Positions 12,382 through 24,467 of a DNA stretch of 64,000 nucleotides are shown here, piece after piece (positions within the stretch are counted from its first letter, which is position 1; each line of letters begins with the position of its first letter). Source of the stretch: Gymnopilus junonius. Lineage: Eukaryota > Basidiomycota > Agaricomycetes > Agaricales > Galerinaceae. The stretch spans positions 20,410 through 84,409 of the forward strand of contig JADNYJ010000166.1 in NCBI GenBank assembly GCA_015501075.1, given 5' to 3'. Position numbers and translations under genes: made by a program. The notes under the pieces are model-generated. The model was not told the DNA's origin and made no database searches. It was given only the letters and a program-made list of their open reading frames with translations.

Positions 12382-12525
12382 CAAGTTACAGTATATCGTG
12401 TCTTTTCCCATAATCGTCACTGGCACCACAGGAAATTAAGCTGACGCGTTACAGACCATGCAATGCAGTACAATTATTACGATTTACCAGTAGCACGAGC
12501 ATTTGTATTCCAAGTAGGAAGAAAA

Positions 12526-14859
12526 TCATGGATACAGGTTGGTTAAATATTTTACCGCCTTCTCAGCATTCCATCCTGGCCTAAGGTCCCCAAAGTTTTG
12601 CACCAGCTGCGTTTGGGGTCCGAAATTACCTTGTCCATCATTGTAGCTAACATATACGTCGGTCCCTCCAATCCCAACTATATCCGCCCGCCCATCACCC
12701 GTTATATCGACAACGAAGCGTGGATGTCGATCTACCCTCCAGTTCTCGTTCCAAGAGAACTTGTCGATGACGCGTTTCACCGGCTTGAATGTCTTGTCAC
12801 CATTGTTGATCGCAGCATAAACACCATCGTCGAAGAACCCGACGATGTCGCCGCAGCCGCTGCTCGTCAAATCGGCGATGACTATCAGGTGTTTCTCGAC
12901 GCGCCAGCCTTTGTTGTAGCAGAACTCGTTATTGATCACCTTGCGTGCCGCATCGAACGTTCCATCGCCCTTGTTGAAAGAAACATACACTCCGTCGTCA
13001 TGCATCCCGATGAGATCAGGCTTACCATCGCCCGTCAAATCAGCCACAAATCGAGGGTGCTTGTCATTATACCACGCTTGTCCATTCGAGAAATCGGTGA
13101 CGACAGATTTCAAAGGCTGGAATGTACCGTCCCCGTTGTTGATACTAACCCAAACCTGACGGCCAAATCCAACGATGTCGAGAAGACCATCGCCATTCAA
13201 ATCCGCCAGGAAGCGTAAACTGGTATCCAGTTTCCAGCCGCCCACCACATATCCAAAATCTGAGACGGCGAGTTTTGACGGGCTGAATGTTCCGTCGCCA
13301 TTGTTCAACGACACAAACACTCCTTTGTCACCGAAGCCGATGATATCAGCGCGACCCGTGTTCCTGAGATCAGCGACAAAGCGAAGGTGCTTCTCGACGC
13401 GCCACCCTGCATCGTATCCGAAATCGGATAAAACCAACTTTGGCTCCGCGAACGCATTGTTGCCCTTATTTACGGCTATCAACACGCCAGCGTCAGAGAA
13501 GCCAACGATATCTGCACGTCCTTTCCCAGTCGTATCTGCAAGGACTCGCACATGTTTTTCGACTCGCCATTTACCAGCCTCGTCGTTGAAGCCAAAGTTA
13601 GGTGTTACGAGTTCGCTTGTCTGTGAGCCCTGCCGCCAAACAGCCACTCCAGCAGCGCCAAATCCGATAACATCGGCCTTTCCTTTGCTGTCCGCAGGGA
13701 CTAGAAATTTCACACCAGCTGAATGAACAGAATTTGTTTGGAGGTTGGATACAGACATACCGAGCGACCTTTGGCCATATACCACTTTTTTCGGTTTGGA
13801 AGTGCCAAAGATAGAGGCACCGTCTTTCGCAGGCTTGGGCTGATTATCCGGACCATTGGGCGTGACTGGTTGCTGTCGATTGGTTGGACTTCAGTGCTGT
13901 CATCTGGAATAATCGCAACAATATATACCTGGGAACCACTTCCAAGGTACAAAGTTAGGTTCTTAACACCGTCGGACTTCCTAAATCAGATTGATGAAGT
14001 CAACCACAAACAAGAATGAACTGAACTCTCACAGGAAGTTTTGTAACTCTTTCAACACATCATTAACTGCCCCCGTGCCTGCCACATCGTTGATCGTAAT
14101 GTTGAAAGTAGGGCCTATCAAATGTGACGATCACCAATAAGAATAGAAGGGAATTTAGACAACTTACCACTGTTTCCTTTGCTGCTTGTTTGAGCGTCTT
14201 TGGGTATTTTGCCGTTCTTCAATGACTTCAAATTGCATCTGTGCTTTCTATAAAATACAAGCGGGTCGCTTCAGATGCAAGGAGGAGATTGCTGCCCTCC
14301 ATGCTTAGGCCAAGCGTGCCGTTAGCCAAGGTGAGTCTTTGGAAGAGCTGTCAGCGTAGGTTGGTGTCTAAAATTTGAAGCGGCAATTTACCTGTATCCA
14401 TCACTATCCCTGTCTATCTTCCACCAGTATGGGGCGTCCACAACAAAAGTTTACTGCCTGTCTGCCGAGCCTGAGGCGCGAAGTATTTCTTGTTGTACTT
14501 CGACATGATGGAAACACTTCCACTAGCGTCCCCCAAAACAATCCACTACGAAATAAAGAAGCGTTAACCAGTGTCATTTCTGAGTATGCTTTCTATTTCG
14601 TACCTGCTGATTGACATTCCCATTGAAAGAATGAGAGATAACTACGGACGAACAGTATTAACTAACATAGTATGATCACAGGAACGCATCGGATTGCACC
14701 TGATATAGAATCGGACAAGGACAAATCGAATGCCATATTGGCTGAATTTACGATCAGTTGGAAACTATCTGAAAGCAGTGTGATGAGAGTTCCGACGTAT
14801 ATACGAAGTAGACTGTGAGGCTTACTGAATTTAATGTTCAGATCGTCCCCCATTTTCAA
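12526..14859 (-). CDS. FG-GAP/VCBS beta-propeller-like protein
   Basis: The C-terminal exon (stop at 12526, open to about 13900) encodes seven repeats of about 50 residues and a partial eighth. Each reads roughly GWRVEKHxRFVADLxGxGxADIxGF followed by GVYVSxNxGDGTF. The DLTGDGKPD-type loops are the calcium sites of FG-GAP/VCBS repeats, which form propellers. Upstream on the same strand further exons are visible, including one reading NITINDVAGTGAVNDVLKEL (14040-14110 region) and one reading VNSANMAFDLSLSDS (near 14700). A start at MKMGDDLNIKF (14859) is likely. Joins between 13900 and 14700 are not fully resolved and one segment near 14400-14430 appears out of frame, so the 5' part could be damaged. 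No signal peptide was seen. Likely a carbohydrate or protein binding protein. Confidence 0.68.
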
Positions 14860-15789
14860 TACGCTTGCGGGAGTTGGAGAGAGGAAGTCGATAGAGAACG
14901 AGCGTAGTGGAGCGGTAATCGTGAGGGCTTAAACGAAAATCAGGATGTTCTTATTGAATCACCTTCTTCGGTGCAAAAATAGCTCCGGCATCTCGAAAGA
15001 ACAATGATCATCGATTACATCCATCCGTAAAAAGGTCAAGACTGACAGACGGAATGTTTTTATGTCAGTTGTATTTGGACATAAGCAATCAGCCACCTTG
15101 AGTCTGAAAATCGCAGTAATTCAGATGAATATCAAGTCGATTCATCTAGACAAATTTGTCGCTTATTTATACTGGGTGCATCAGTACATGAAACATAAAA
15201 TAAAATATGGCATAACAGACCAGACATTCTTTGGAGAAGGATTGTCGCATTGCATACAACTTGGGTGCGGTATCCACTTGTTGCGTCACTTTGTCTCCGG
15301 GGCTTTATCCATACCGGTGGGGTGCTGTCAGTCTTCAGAGGATCAATGCACATACCATATGCTTAAACCATTATTGTGCTGAGGTCACAGTTTTCATCAT
15401 ATTCCACGAAGCTGGACAGAATTCATAGACTTTTTTTAAGAGGAATTCAAAGAGGGACGGCGATGCATGTTTGTGGTTGTCACCAAAGAACGACTTAGTC
15501 TCCGAGTCTCCGAGAAACTCCGGACACGCGAATCCCACGTGATGCACCACAACGGAAGTTGCCGGCATTTCGGCCGACAAACCATCATGGGTTCCTGGTC
15601 AAACATGTAGTCGACCTTCTGCCTTGACAAATATCTTCATGTCAATGATGGTGGGAGTGGCAATAGCATTCGACTACAATTTTCAACAGGATGAAGAGTG
15701 CACTACAATATTTTTTTCCTTATCTTTTTGTACTCTTCACTATTTATATTATTACATACATCAAGTCTAGGACAATTATTAAACACTGA
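14860..15789. other. Region between FG-GAP gene and its decayed copy
   Basis: No intact gene. Minus-strand fragments at 15436-15630 could be the 3' part of the decayed copy but show no domain I can name. Confidence 0.35.
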
Positions 15790-16320
15790 GGCTGGCAGCA
15801 TAAACAAAGACTTATCGGCCTTTAATTCATGCTGACTTGTACTGAAGTAGGAGGCAATGGCGTGCATGACCCAAAGTACCTTCCTCATCATTGTAGCATA
15901 TGTACACCCATTATCTCCAATTCCGACGATATCTAGCGCGTCCATCTCCAGTCATATCAGCCACAAAATGCTTATGTTCATTCACCCTTTAGTCCTCGGA
16001 TTTGTATACCAATGCTTTCTTGCCTGCTTCACTGGTTGGAAAGTGCCGTTTCCATTATTAATGGCGACATAGACACCGTCGTTTCCAAAGCCTATGATGT
16101 CGGCCTATCCATTGTCAGCCACAAACAGGGATGCCGATTGACACACCAGTTTTTAGCGTAGCAAAACTCATTGTTGATAATTTTTATCGCTGCATTGGAA
16201 GTGCCATCACAGTTGTTGAATACTGCATAAGCGCTGTTATCCTTTATTCCCAGAATATCTAGAAGTCCGTCTCCTGGGTCATTTGACACAGAAATAAGGC
16301 AACGTGAACACTGCATGGTT
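15790..16320 (-). pseudogene. Decayed FG-GAP/VCBS repeat gene
   Basis: Minus-strand frames hold recognisable repeats: GDGLLDILGIKDNSAYAVF, INNEFCYAKNW, DIIGFGNDGVYVAINNGNGTF and ALDIVGIGDNG. They match repeats of the gene at 12526-13785, down to INNEFCY. They are split by stops and frame changes, and WVNRHP-like spacers are altered. It is a dead tandem duplicate. Confidence 0.85.
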
Positions 16321-17433
16321 GTGAAGCCCTCGGTGAAGAAAGCCAGAGAAAGGAGAGAGAATATAAGACGATAAAAACATTACACTTGGCTTTGCAGAAA
16401 CAAAAGATTAGGAATGTCCTTCATGCAACCTTGCTGGAGATCTCGACAGTTGCGCGCTGAATAAGCAGCTTTAAAGCGCGCGCGCTATAGCAGTGTTTTT
16501 TCCACCTTTCCTGAACTCTTGGCTAATGCCTGTGAAGGCCAACGGGAGCTGAGCCCATCACTTTTCCATCCGTAAACGCCCCCGCACATCGCGAGTCTTA
16601 ATCACCAAGTCGACCTGCTTCAAACAAGTACGAAAATAAAAGATAAGTCGAGAAAGAGGGAACGAGCGAGCAGTGAAAGAGATGAAGGATGTATTGCAAG
16701 ACCCTGCGTAGCAGAGAACCGCAGCAGGATGGAACCTTCACTGGCCCTCGTTTCGACTTGGCCTTGCATAGTCTCCTAAGGATGAGGTTAGGTACAGGGC
16801 CTTCCTTCATTGGACGAATCATGAGAGAGAGAAGACTTGATGATTTAAAGATGGCAGGAACCAGGTCTCACGTGCATTATGACTGATCTAAATGGACCTC
16901 AGCCTGTGAGACACAGCGGTATGAGGCGATGGTAATAATGCGAGCATTTGGCTACGTGGGTACATACACTGGCACCGCAATTTGTAAAGTATTTTGGTTG
17001 GGTAGAGCAGGCGTTCAAGCCATCCATCAGTGACATGTCGCTTTTGAAGAGTAAATCCGGTCATTCTCTAAGCCCTGTGAGACCGTGTTAATTATAAGTG
17101 ATGAGCGGCGCTAGCAATCACATACCTACCTACCGGAATTATCTTGATTCCAAGTAGCATAAGAGGCTGACATTGTAGCAGGGCTGGGACTTGGCGGTGT
17201 CGCCACTGTTACTGCCACACGCAGTAGCCTCGAGGATAAGGCGCCTCAAGGAGCGGAGCGGCACGCCTTGTATCCATTCCGGGGTAATTGGAATAGAGCA
17301 GGTACCGGAACTCGAAGGAGACTGAAGAGGTCCGCAGAAGGCTGACGGTAATGTGATGAGGAATCATAGGTGGTCACTGATGAGCGGCCTCTGGAATGTA
17401 AGGTAGATGGTAGTAGGCGTCCATTATGATATA
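16321..17433. other. Intergenic, no gene recognised
   Basis: No gene or RNA recognised in 1.1 kb. Short open frames lack domains. Confidence 0.4.
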
Positions 17434-17540
17434 TTACCGGGGAATGAACCTTGAGACGACTTTTCAGGTTTGCTCGGAGACATCTGTGAATTCTGATGCC
17501 TCGAAGCCCTTGGAAGCCAACCAGTACTGACTAGATAAGT
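17434..17540. repeat. Dispersed repeat, copy 2
   Basis: Matches 5391-5500 in the same orientation. Shared blocks include TTACCGGG, GCTCGGAGA, TTCTGATGCCTCGAA and AGTACTGACTAGA. The upstream GGTAGATG stretch is also shared at a different spacing. Confidence 0.7.
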
Positions 17541-18494
17541 CTAGCCCACCACCTAGTCACATCGATAGTGAATTGATTAACGGAAGAACATCTCCCAAGA
17601 TAGATAATTAAGCCCGATGACCCTGAGCAGCCATGACCTCATTACCCGGCAGTCCGGGGCATCGCTGACTCGGTGAAATCAAAGACAGGTGATAAGCCGT
17701 TTGAGAACAAACGAGGCATTTTTGGGATTGAGCTGAGGAGAGCCAAGACCCGAGGATGAGCAAGTCCGCCAGATAGATTACCGTTTCATGCGTTTACCCG
17801 TAACCAATTTGCAAATAGTTAACCGGTGTGGCGTCTCGAAATTTCGAGAAAATGTCATTGACTGGGTGGGAAGACAAGGCGAAAAAGGATCATTTAGAAT
17901 AGGTTTAGATGCCTTTACAATGCCACAAACGCCCACACATGTATGTTATAGTCGCAGCACTGCCAGCCGCAGAGAAGTACGAGTAAGAGGACAGGAGTGA
18001 TGGAGTGATGGACGTGATGAAGAAACACGCGCCGTGCCTCGAGGGAGGTGTCCGAAGTCCGTGAGGACCATTACGTAAATGACTGACATGTGGTGCTAGT
18101 TCGTTTTTACGGGCAACCTCCACTCAGCAACTCACTCCTTTCTTTTCTCAACAGCCTAGGCTTTTCCTCCTCTTTTTTTTGCAGATCTCCAGGCGATATA
18201 TACCTCTTCTTGCTGTTGAACTATGGAACAGTGTTGAATCGGACGACCAGCTACGTAAGCCCTGTTTTATCATTTGTTTGGTGCTGTTCTACAAAAATTT
18301 TACGGCGGCGATGAGCTGGAGCGGTGTGGTGATGCAGTGTGCTGACATTTACACTTTGTTTTTTTCTAGGTTTTTGAATATTCCCTTGCTCTGCCAGTCT
18401 TCATACGACATCTACGACCCTGGAATAATCTCCTTTCACGACTTCCACCCCCACAGTTCTTGCCGATTTTTCGGGATTTGTTTCGGCGTCATTT
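17541..18494. other. Upstream region of Ser/Pro-rich gene
   Basis: C/T-rich leader with a likely 5' untranslated intron (donor near 18253, acceptor near 18370). No separate gene seen. Confidence 0.4.
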
Positions 18495-21446
18495 TTGCCA
18501 CTGAGGATGAGCCGCCCCTCTTCGCAGGAACGCTCCTTTTTTGCGAACTATCCCAACAAAGAGCCTTCGCAGCTCCTTTACAGCAGTTATGGACCTTCAG
18601 ATTACGCATCCACGTCTACCACCCCATGGGATGAATTTCACCCCAGTCCATTGTCTTCGCCTCCACTCTGTTATGCCAACCACACTTCTTTATCGCTCGC
18701 GCCACCGCCCTCTGGTTCAGTAGCCCCTTCCAACTCATCAGCGAGGAAAGAATTACCGTCCGCCCGTCCAATCGATGATTTCATCTTCAATGATGGTGAT
18801 GATTTGTTACCCCAGCTTTTCCAGTCGGGGCTCTCCATATATCAAGGCTTCTCTCCTCGTCTCTATCCACTCTCTGACGAGGATTCCATTTGGACAGGAT
18901 TCTCTGACAATGGGAAGCCGCACAATATTCGGCAGCCATGCCACCAGACAATGGAAAGTGCTCCGGGACAGGGAGCGTCTATCTTGATGCAGATGCATCC
19001 TGATGATGACGATATCACCACCAGTCCCGAGCGAAGGCCTTATCCCACTTTTTTTGATGATAGGCTATGTCGGTGGTCCGCCAGTCCAGAGTCAGTTGAT
19101 ACTGATCTAGACGATGAGAGCAGCGTCCTGTCGTTGTCGCTATCGCTGTCTTCTTCAATGTCTTCCTCGTCTTTATCGCCGCCTTTTTCTGACTCTTCGG
19201 AGTTGAGACAGGCAGATGAGGATGAGGATGAGGATGAGGATGAGGATATTTTGGCAATATCGACTTTGGAGTTGTCGCCGTCGCCGCTGACGCCGACCAC
19301 ATTTCCGGCCGCCAGGGGAGGGGAGGATACAGAAGCGGAGCATGAATACGAAAACCGATACCAACATATAGAAGAATACCCATCACATTTGTACAACAAT
19401 TCTACGCACATTCAACCTTCTCCGCCTCAACATCAACGACCACTACCAGCATGGGAACCACAACCCACGCAGTCACCTTCACCACGACCATTGTCGCCTT
19501 CAGACGCATCACCTCCATCTAAATATTTTCGTGAACCCACCACTTTGGATGCTATCCGACTGCCTTCACCGCCACCTGTGTCGTCTCCACATAAGCTTGG
19601 GCTTGAAGTCGGACGATCTCCGCAATTTCAATATGCAGAGGAAGATGAGGGGCATTTGCCTCTTCCTTTGCTGTCACCAGCACAATCGCCGCCATTATCC
19701 CCACCACCCCCAACAGCTGCGCTCTCAGATGTTGGGGTTGAAGCTGACTACAGCTTAGACGCTTTAGATTTAGGGTTGCACTCGTCTTCCACATCGCCAT
19801 TTGGACTACCTTCATTGCGGCTATCACCACCGTCGTCTTCATCACCACCGTCATCTCCTTCATTGGTACCACAAGAACCAGATTCTACAGAAGAACCAGG
19901 ACTGGACAGTCTGGGCCTTGGTCTGCGCTCACCTTCCCTTTCTTCCGCGGAGTTACCACATCTTTTCCCTTCCACCTCTTTTTACGATTTCGGAGATGGT
20001 CCTGCACCCGAATCGCCCTCTCGCCGCCGCTCGACGGATTTACCGCCGCTTTTGGATGATGATAGCGACGGAGAATCTTCTTCTTTCTCTCCATCGTTGT
20101 CCTCTCCAGTATCCGATTACCAAGATCTATATCCCTTCCGCCAACCAGAACGCCGCTCACATTTTCTCTCGCTGCCTGGGAGTGACACTGATGATGATCT
20201 CATTCCATCCGAGTTGGCATCAAAGAATTACGTGCCTGATCCTACGATCACGGTACCTACGTCCTCGTCGTACTTCTCCCCGTCAGAGAAGAAGGCGAGA
20301 AGTCTGCTCATGTGGGACCCCTCGGAAGGATCGATCGAGTACCCCGCGGAGGGCGGCTTCGGGTTCCGGGGTAGTAATTACCACTACCCGACGCCTCCGA
20401 GGTCGCCGAGTCCGGATTTGTTGGACCTTGACGCGAAGAAGATTGAGGAGTTGGGCGGTGGTGAGGAAGGAAGGAGGGTGTGGGAAGCGAGGCAGCGCGC
20501 GGTGAGGGAGGAAAGTTTGGGTTATTATGAGTCTGCTTTTGGGTCGGGGTATGGTTCTGGCTCTGGAGGAAGTGAGAGGGAAGGGGGTGAGAGAAGGACT
20601 CTAGGGCGTGAAAGGAGGAGAGAGCTGAGCGCTCTGTTGAGGTTGAAGTTGGGTTTGGGCGATGGGAGTTCGAGTGAGAAGACTAAGAAGGAGAAGAGAG
20701 GAAATGTGGACGACCATGCTGTGGGTGTCAGTGTATCATCCAAGGGAAGATTGCCAGCAAATCGTCGCTGGCGACGCCTGCGATCACAACGTCAACGGTA
20801 ATCAGCAATTCGACCTCTGCCCTGGGGGACAGCGACTCTTCCTAAGTCAAGGACAACAACTTCTCCAGGACTGGGTAATGCCACGCCAACTACCTTGTCA
20901 CTGCCGTCATCATCAACCACAACGTCTACGTCACGCTCGTCATCATCTGGCATGAAGCCGAAGATAACAAGTATGGCGCAGCTCGTGGCCAACATGGTCT
21001 TTCATCGCCAGCAGCATCCACATAGTAATACTACTGGCCATATGCACGACCATTCAAGGCCGAAGAGGACGACGACTCCGACTCGGAGCAGGACTTGGAC
21101 TGCGGGTGCTGGTGCTGGAGGTGGTGCCGGAGGCGATCCCTTTAGTTTGAACTCTAGTCTGAGCGCGGCTGAGGTCATTGCAGAAAGTGCCATCGCCTAC
21201 ACGTCATTGGCCAAGTCGCAACCGCTGGGGATGTCGAAGACGCCGAGGTCGCCTCTAAGACAAGTCACACTACCAGGAGAACTTCTCGACAGCGATAACT
21301 CTGAGTCGGACTCAGAACATGATGTGGTGGAGGAAAATCGTGATGGAGAAGCGCACACGAACAAAACGCCGACGTCGACGACACTCAGTCCTTTGTTCCT
21401 CTGCGCTTCTCCGTTGAGCTATTCTGATGCTGAATTAGAAGTGTAG
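18495..21446 (+). CDS. Large Ser/Pro-rich acidic protein, disordered
   Basis: Two exons (18495-20797 and 20852-21446) joined over a 54-nt intron (GTAATC to CAAG) give 965 residues in one frame. Nearly the whole chain is low complexity: poly-Ser (SLSLSLSLSSSMSSSSLS), Pro/Ser runs, and an EDEDEDEDED stretch coded by GATGAG repeats. A more ordered basic segment (KKIEELGGGEEGRRVWEARQRAVREESLGYYESAFG) lies near residues 650-690 and a conserved-looking MKPKITSMAQLVANMVF follows the intron. The C-terminus holds SPLRQVTLPGELLDSDNSESD. A start at the downstream MSRPSSQ (18507) is possible. No enzyme domain is seen; a regulatory or scaffold role is a guess. Confidence 0.72.
19214..19246 (+). repeat. 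GATGAG microsatellite in coding region
   Basis: Five to six tandem GATGAG units encode the alternating Asp-Glu stretch of the Ser/Pro-rich protein. Multiples of six keep the frame. Confidence 0.9.
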
Positions 21447-22973
21447 TGGGTGGTGTGAAGGATGGAACAGGCGGGAACGGAAAACAGAAAGGTTTGTGTT
21501 GTATACTCGTCTGACTCCTTCTGATGCTGGTCTTAAACTGCGGCGCTGACTGCGCTCTGTTCTTTAGGTGTGCTGGTTCCGCCTTTTTCTCTTCCAGATC
21601 TCGTTCATGGTCCCGTCGGCGTTATCGTCTCTAATCCTGGCTTATGCGCTGTACCTCATCAAACTGAAGCTTCTATGCCCTATGTCATGCTTTCATCTTT
21701 TCTTATCTCTCAACATCCTTCCAAACCAAACCCATCAAGCTGTATTTCTACTCAACATATCTCGACATCGACACATGGCGCTCCGCATTTATTTTCTTTT
21801 GGAAATATATTGTATGGCGAGGTCATTGATGTTCCATTTCGCTGTCTTCGCCTTTTGCGATGGTATGGCGGAATTTGGTACTCCTCGGCTCTCGTTCTTG
21901 TTTTTTTTCCTTACTCCTCTTATGGAATTACTTTGCTTTTTCTCTTTCACATCTTCATCCCATACACAAGCTCACTCAGATCTACATCAACCAACCCAAC
22001 CGTCCACTCAAACATGTTTCCTTTCTGCTTTTTGCTCGACCTTCTGCTTGGCATTATCTCATTCGCCTCTGTAGCTATATAAGTCCCCCTTTTCCCTTCA
22101 TTTTCTTCTGTTTCTTTTCGGACTCGCTGACCTTTCTCTTCTACGTTTTCGACAAACTAGCTTTTCTCTTCCTCCCAGCATTTTCCTCTTTTAATGCACA
22201 TGCATTCCGTCGCCCCTATGCGATATCTGTAACTTGTACCTCTCTTTCTCGCTTCCGTCTGCTTTCGGCCCTTCTGCACTTCCTTACAGGTCGGCTGTCG
22301 CCATATAATTGTCCTCCCTTTTCCGCATCATGCGTTATGTCGCGTTGGAGCGTGCCAGTGTCTATGTCGTGTCGTTGTCATATATCTTTCTCATCAAAGG
22401 ACTATTTAATGCGAATTGTTTCTCGGTCGAATCTAATGCAATTTCTTTTCTTTAGTTGACAGCTTGTTATGGTTTCTTTAAAGTATGAGACCTAGAAAGG
22501 TTGTCTTTTCTTATCGACGAGATTGACCTCTGGCCAGGCGGTGTTTCTGGTTTGAGGCGATGTGAGTAAAAAAATGGGTGTGGCCTTTGATTCAATTAAC
22601 ATCGATGCGAACTTGTCGACCATGACAAATGAACCGATTCGTAGTTATTGGAATAACTCAATTTAGAAGCATTTATCAGGCATCTGGGTTCTGCGCAGCG
22701 TATCCCCATTAAATAATAGCCAGGTTCCTCAGAGAAAAGAAAACATGTGACAAAACCGTGACAAACGTTTATTATTGACTGCGCACCATTCAGACCACAG
22801 ACGGGTTTCTTTACATACCTTGAGTCTGCTCTACGATACGGAGGTTGGCCTCAGTGAGGGTTTACGGCGTTGAGCTGTTCTTTGGTATGTCTGCTCCGTT
22901 TTCGTTTGCATTCATATCATATCTGATGTACCCCAATTCCAACTTGAAGGTAGTAACAAACCCGTTGTCTTCG
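21447..22973. other. Pyrimidine-rich intergenic region
   Basis: Strong C/T bias on the plus strand leaves long stop-free frames in several phases at once (21568-22459), which is composition and not coding. It holds the 3' flank of the Ser/Pro-rich gene and the promoter of the next gene. Confidence 0.5.
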
Positions 22974-24205
22974 ATGCCCGGAAACTTTGAAAGGGAACCC
23001 AATTCTCTTCCACTGCTGATCGGGAAAAGGTCTCAAAGACTACACTACCTCGACAATTTACGCGCTTTACTCACTGTTATTCTTATATTCCACCATGCCG
23101 TGTACCGCATCAGCCCCGCCCAGCAAGACATCCTTGCCATCTTCCATCTCATCAACCGTTCTGCATTATGGGCTTTATTCTTCTTCGTATCCGGTCGCTC
23201 GGCCGGATTGGCTCTCTCAAGATTGTCAGATTATCAATTCTTCCTTTCCAGGGTATGAAAGTGTGTGTTCCGGGTTGCATTTATGCAATGGGACTGCGTC
23301 CTCTTTTGATCAAGGCTTTGTCGTCTCAATGGAAGGTGGTCTTTGGTGGGCCAGGAATGTCGACTCCATTATCAGGACCGGCCGCGTATATCCTCATCCT
23401 TCTCATTCTGGACTCCCTTCTCCTCTTATTCCGTTGGGCTGAACGAATTCACCCAGAGTTCATCCCCTCTAAATTTCTCAACCGACTGCAACCAACTTCC
23501 GAGCGGCATTTCACCAATATCGTGGCGTTGGTCTTGACTACCCTCGTTGCATGGCGCTTCATCCATAGCAGCCTCAATCAGCTTGACTTTCGCATCCTCC
23601 ATCTACACATCATTGACACAAATGACGAACCAGGAGCTGATGCTCCTCTTTCTTACATTGTCGCCTACCTCTTCGGTCTCAATTTCGACCGCTTCAAAAA
23701 GTACATCATTATGGACCTTCCAGCTGCTTATATCTCCCTGTTCATATCCTTATTCGCCGCCTACGCGACCATGTGGCTCTATCTCTCCATCATAATATGG
23801 CAATTTCCAGGCTCAAGATTCAGACTTACAACTCACAATTTCCTGTTCGCATTCTGGGACACATACCTATTCTACACGATACCCGTTCCTCTCATATCCA
23901 TCTTTTCTGAAGCGTCTTGGGCAACTCGGGATTGGGGAGTGTTAGTGAAGCATACCTATATCCAGTCATATCTCAACATGATACCTGTCCTGCTGGCACT
24001 TCACTGGTTTAAATGGGTGGAAAGCTGGCCTTGGCGGGCCGTCATTGCTGGTTCAATAGGAGTTATGGCGAGTTGGTTGGTCATGCTCTTGTCTGTAACG
24101 CTGCGCAATGGTTTAGTGCGGCTTGTCCGTCGACATGTACGTCGGTCGCCTGTCACCAAGTTACTCGAGTCGACACTGACGTGGCCATCATTTTCAGAAA
24201 ATTAA
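22974..24205 (+). CDS. Acyltransferase-3-type membrane protein
   Basis: From the start MPGNFEREP the frame reads YLDNLRALLTVILIFHHAV, the typical first helix of acyltransferase-3 (OafA-like) proteins, where the His is the likely catalytic residue. FFFVSGRSAGLALSR and FFLSR follow as in the family. Many hydrophobic helices follow to the C-terminus, about ten in all. The frame must change between 23187 and 23315. Two phase-correct introns exist (23187-23251 and 23253-23314), but each removes sequence that looks like family core. A small indel at 23253 is the third option. An upstream in-frame Met at 22845 is less likely. Role: transfer of acyl groups at a membrane, substrate unknown. Confidence 0.7.
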
Positions 24206-24467
24206 CCGGACCCTGAACGCGTTGCGGAGATGGGCTTAGCAACACTTTTCAAAAGCAAACATTGCTATTGGGCTTGCGAAGCCAATTTCAGTAAACGGAA
24301 GATGCTCTTTCCTGGCGGAATAGTTGCTTTTCATAGCAATGCAAGCACTTGTAAATCGATCTGTTTGTACTGAAATTGTGCGTCGCTAATCATAATTGGC
24401 TGGCTGTCTTGCTGAACGTGTGTATCTACTGTAATATCTTCCATATACCCCTTTCATACCACATGCC
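24206..24467. other. Spacer between convergent genes
   Basis: Shared 3' region of the acyltransferase gene and the minus-strand MFS gene. Nothing else seen. Confidence 0.5.

Noticed and set aside
12598..13726. Plus-strand frames of 183 and 206 codons
   Set aside because: Antisense shadows of the FG-GAP repeats on the minus strand.
19015..19975. Several minus-strand frames over the Ser/Pro-rich gene
   Set aside because: Shadows of low-complexity codons of the plus-strand gene.
21568..22459. Three long overlapping plus-strand frames, partly hydrophobic
   Set aside because: They overlap in different phases within pyrimidine-rich DNA, lack domains and sit in the flank of a gene; composition explains them.
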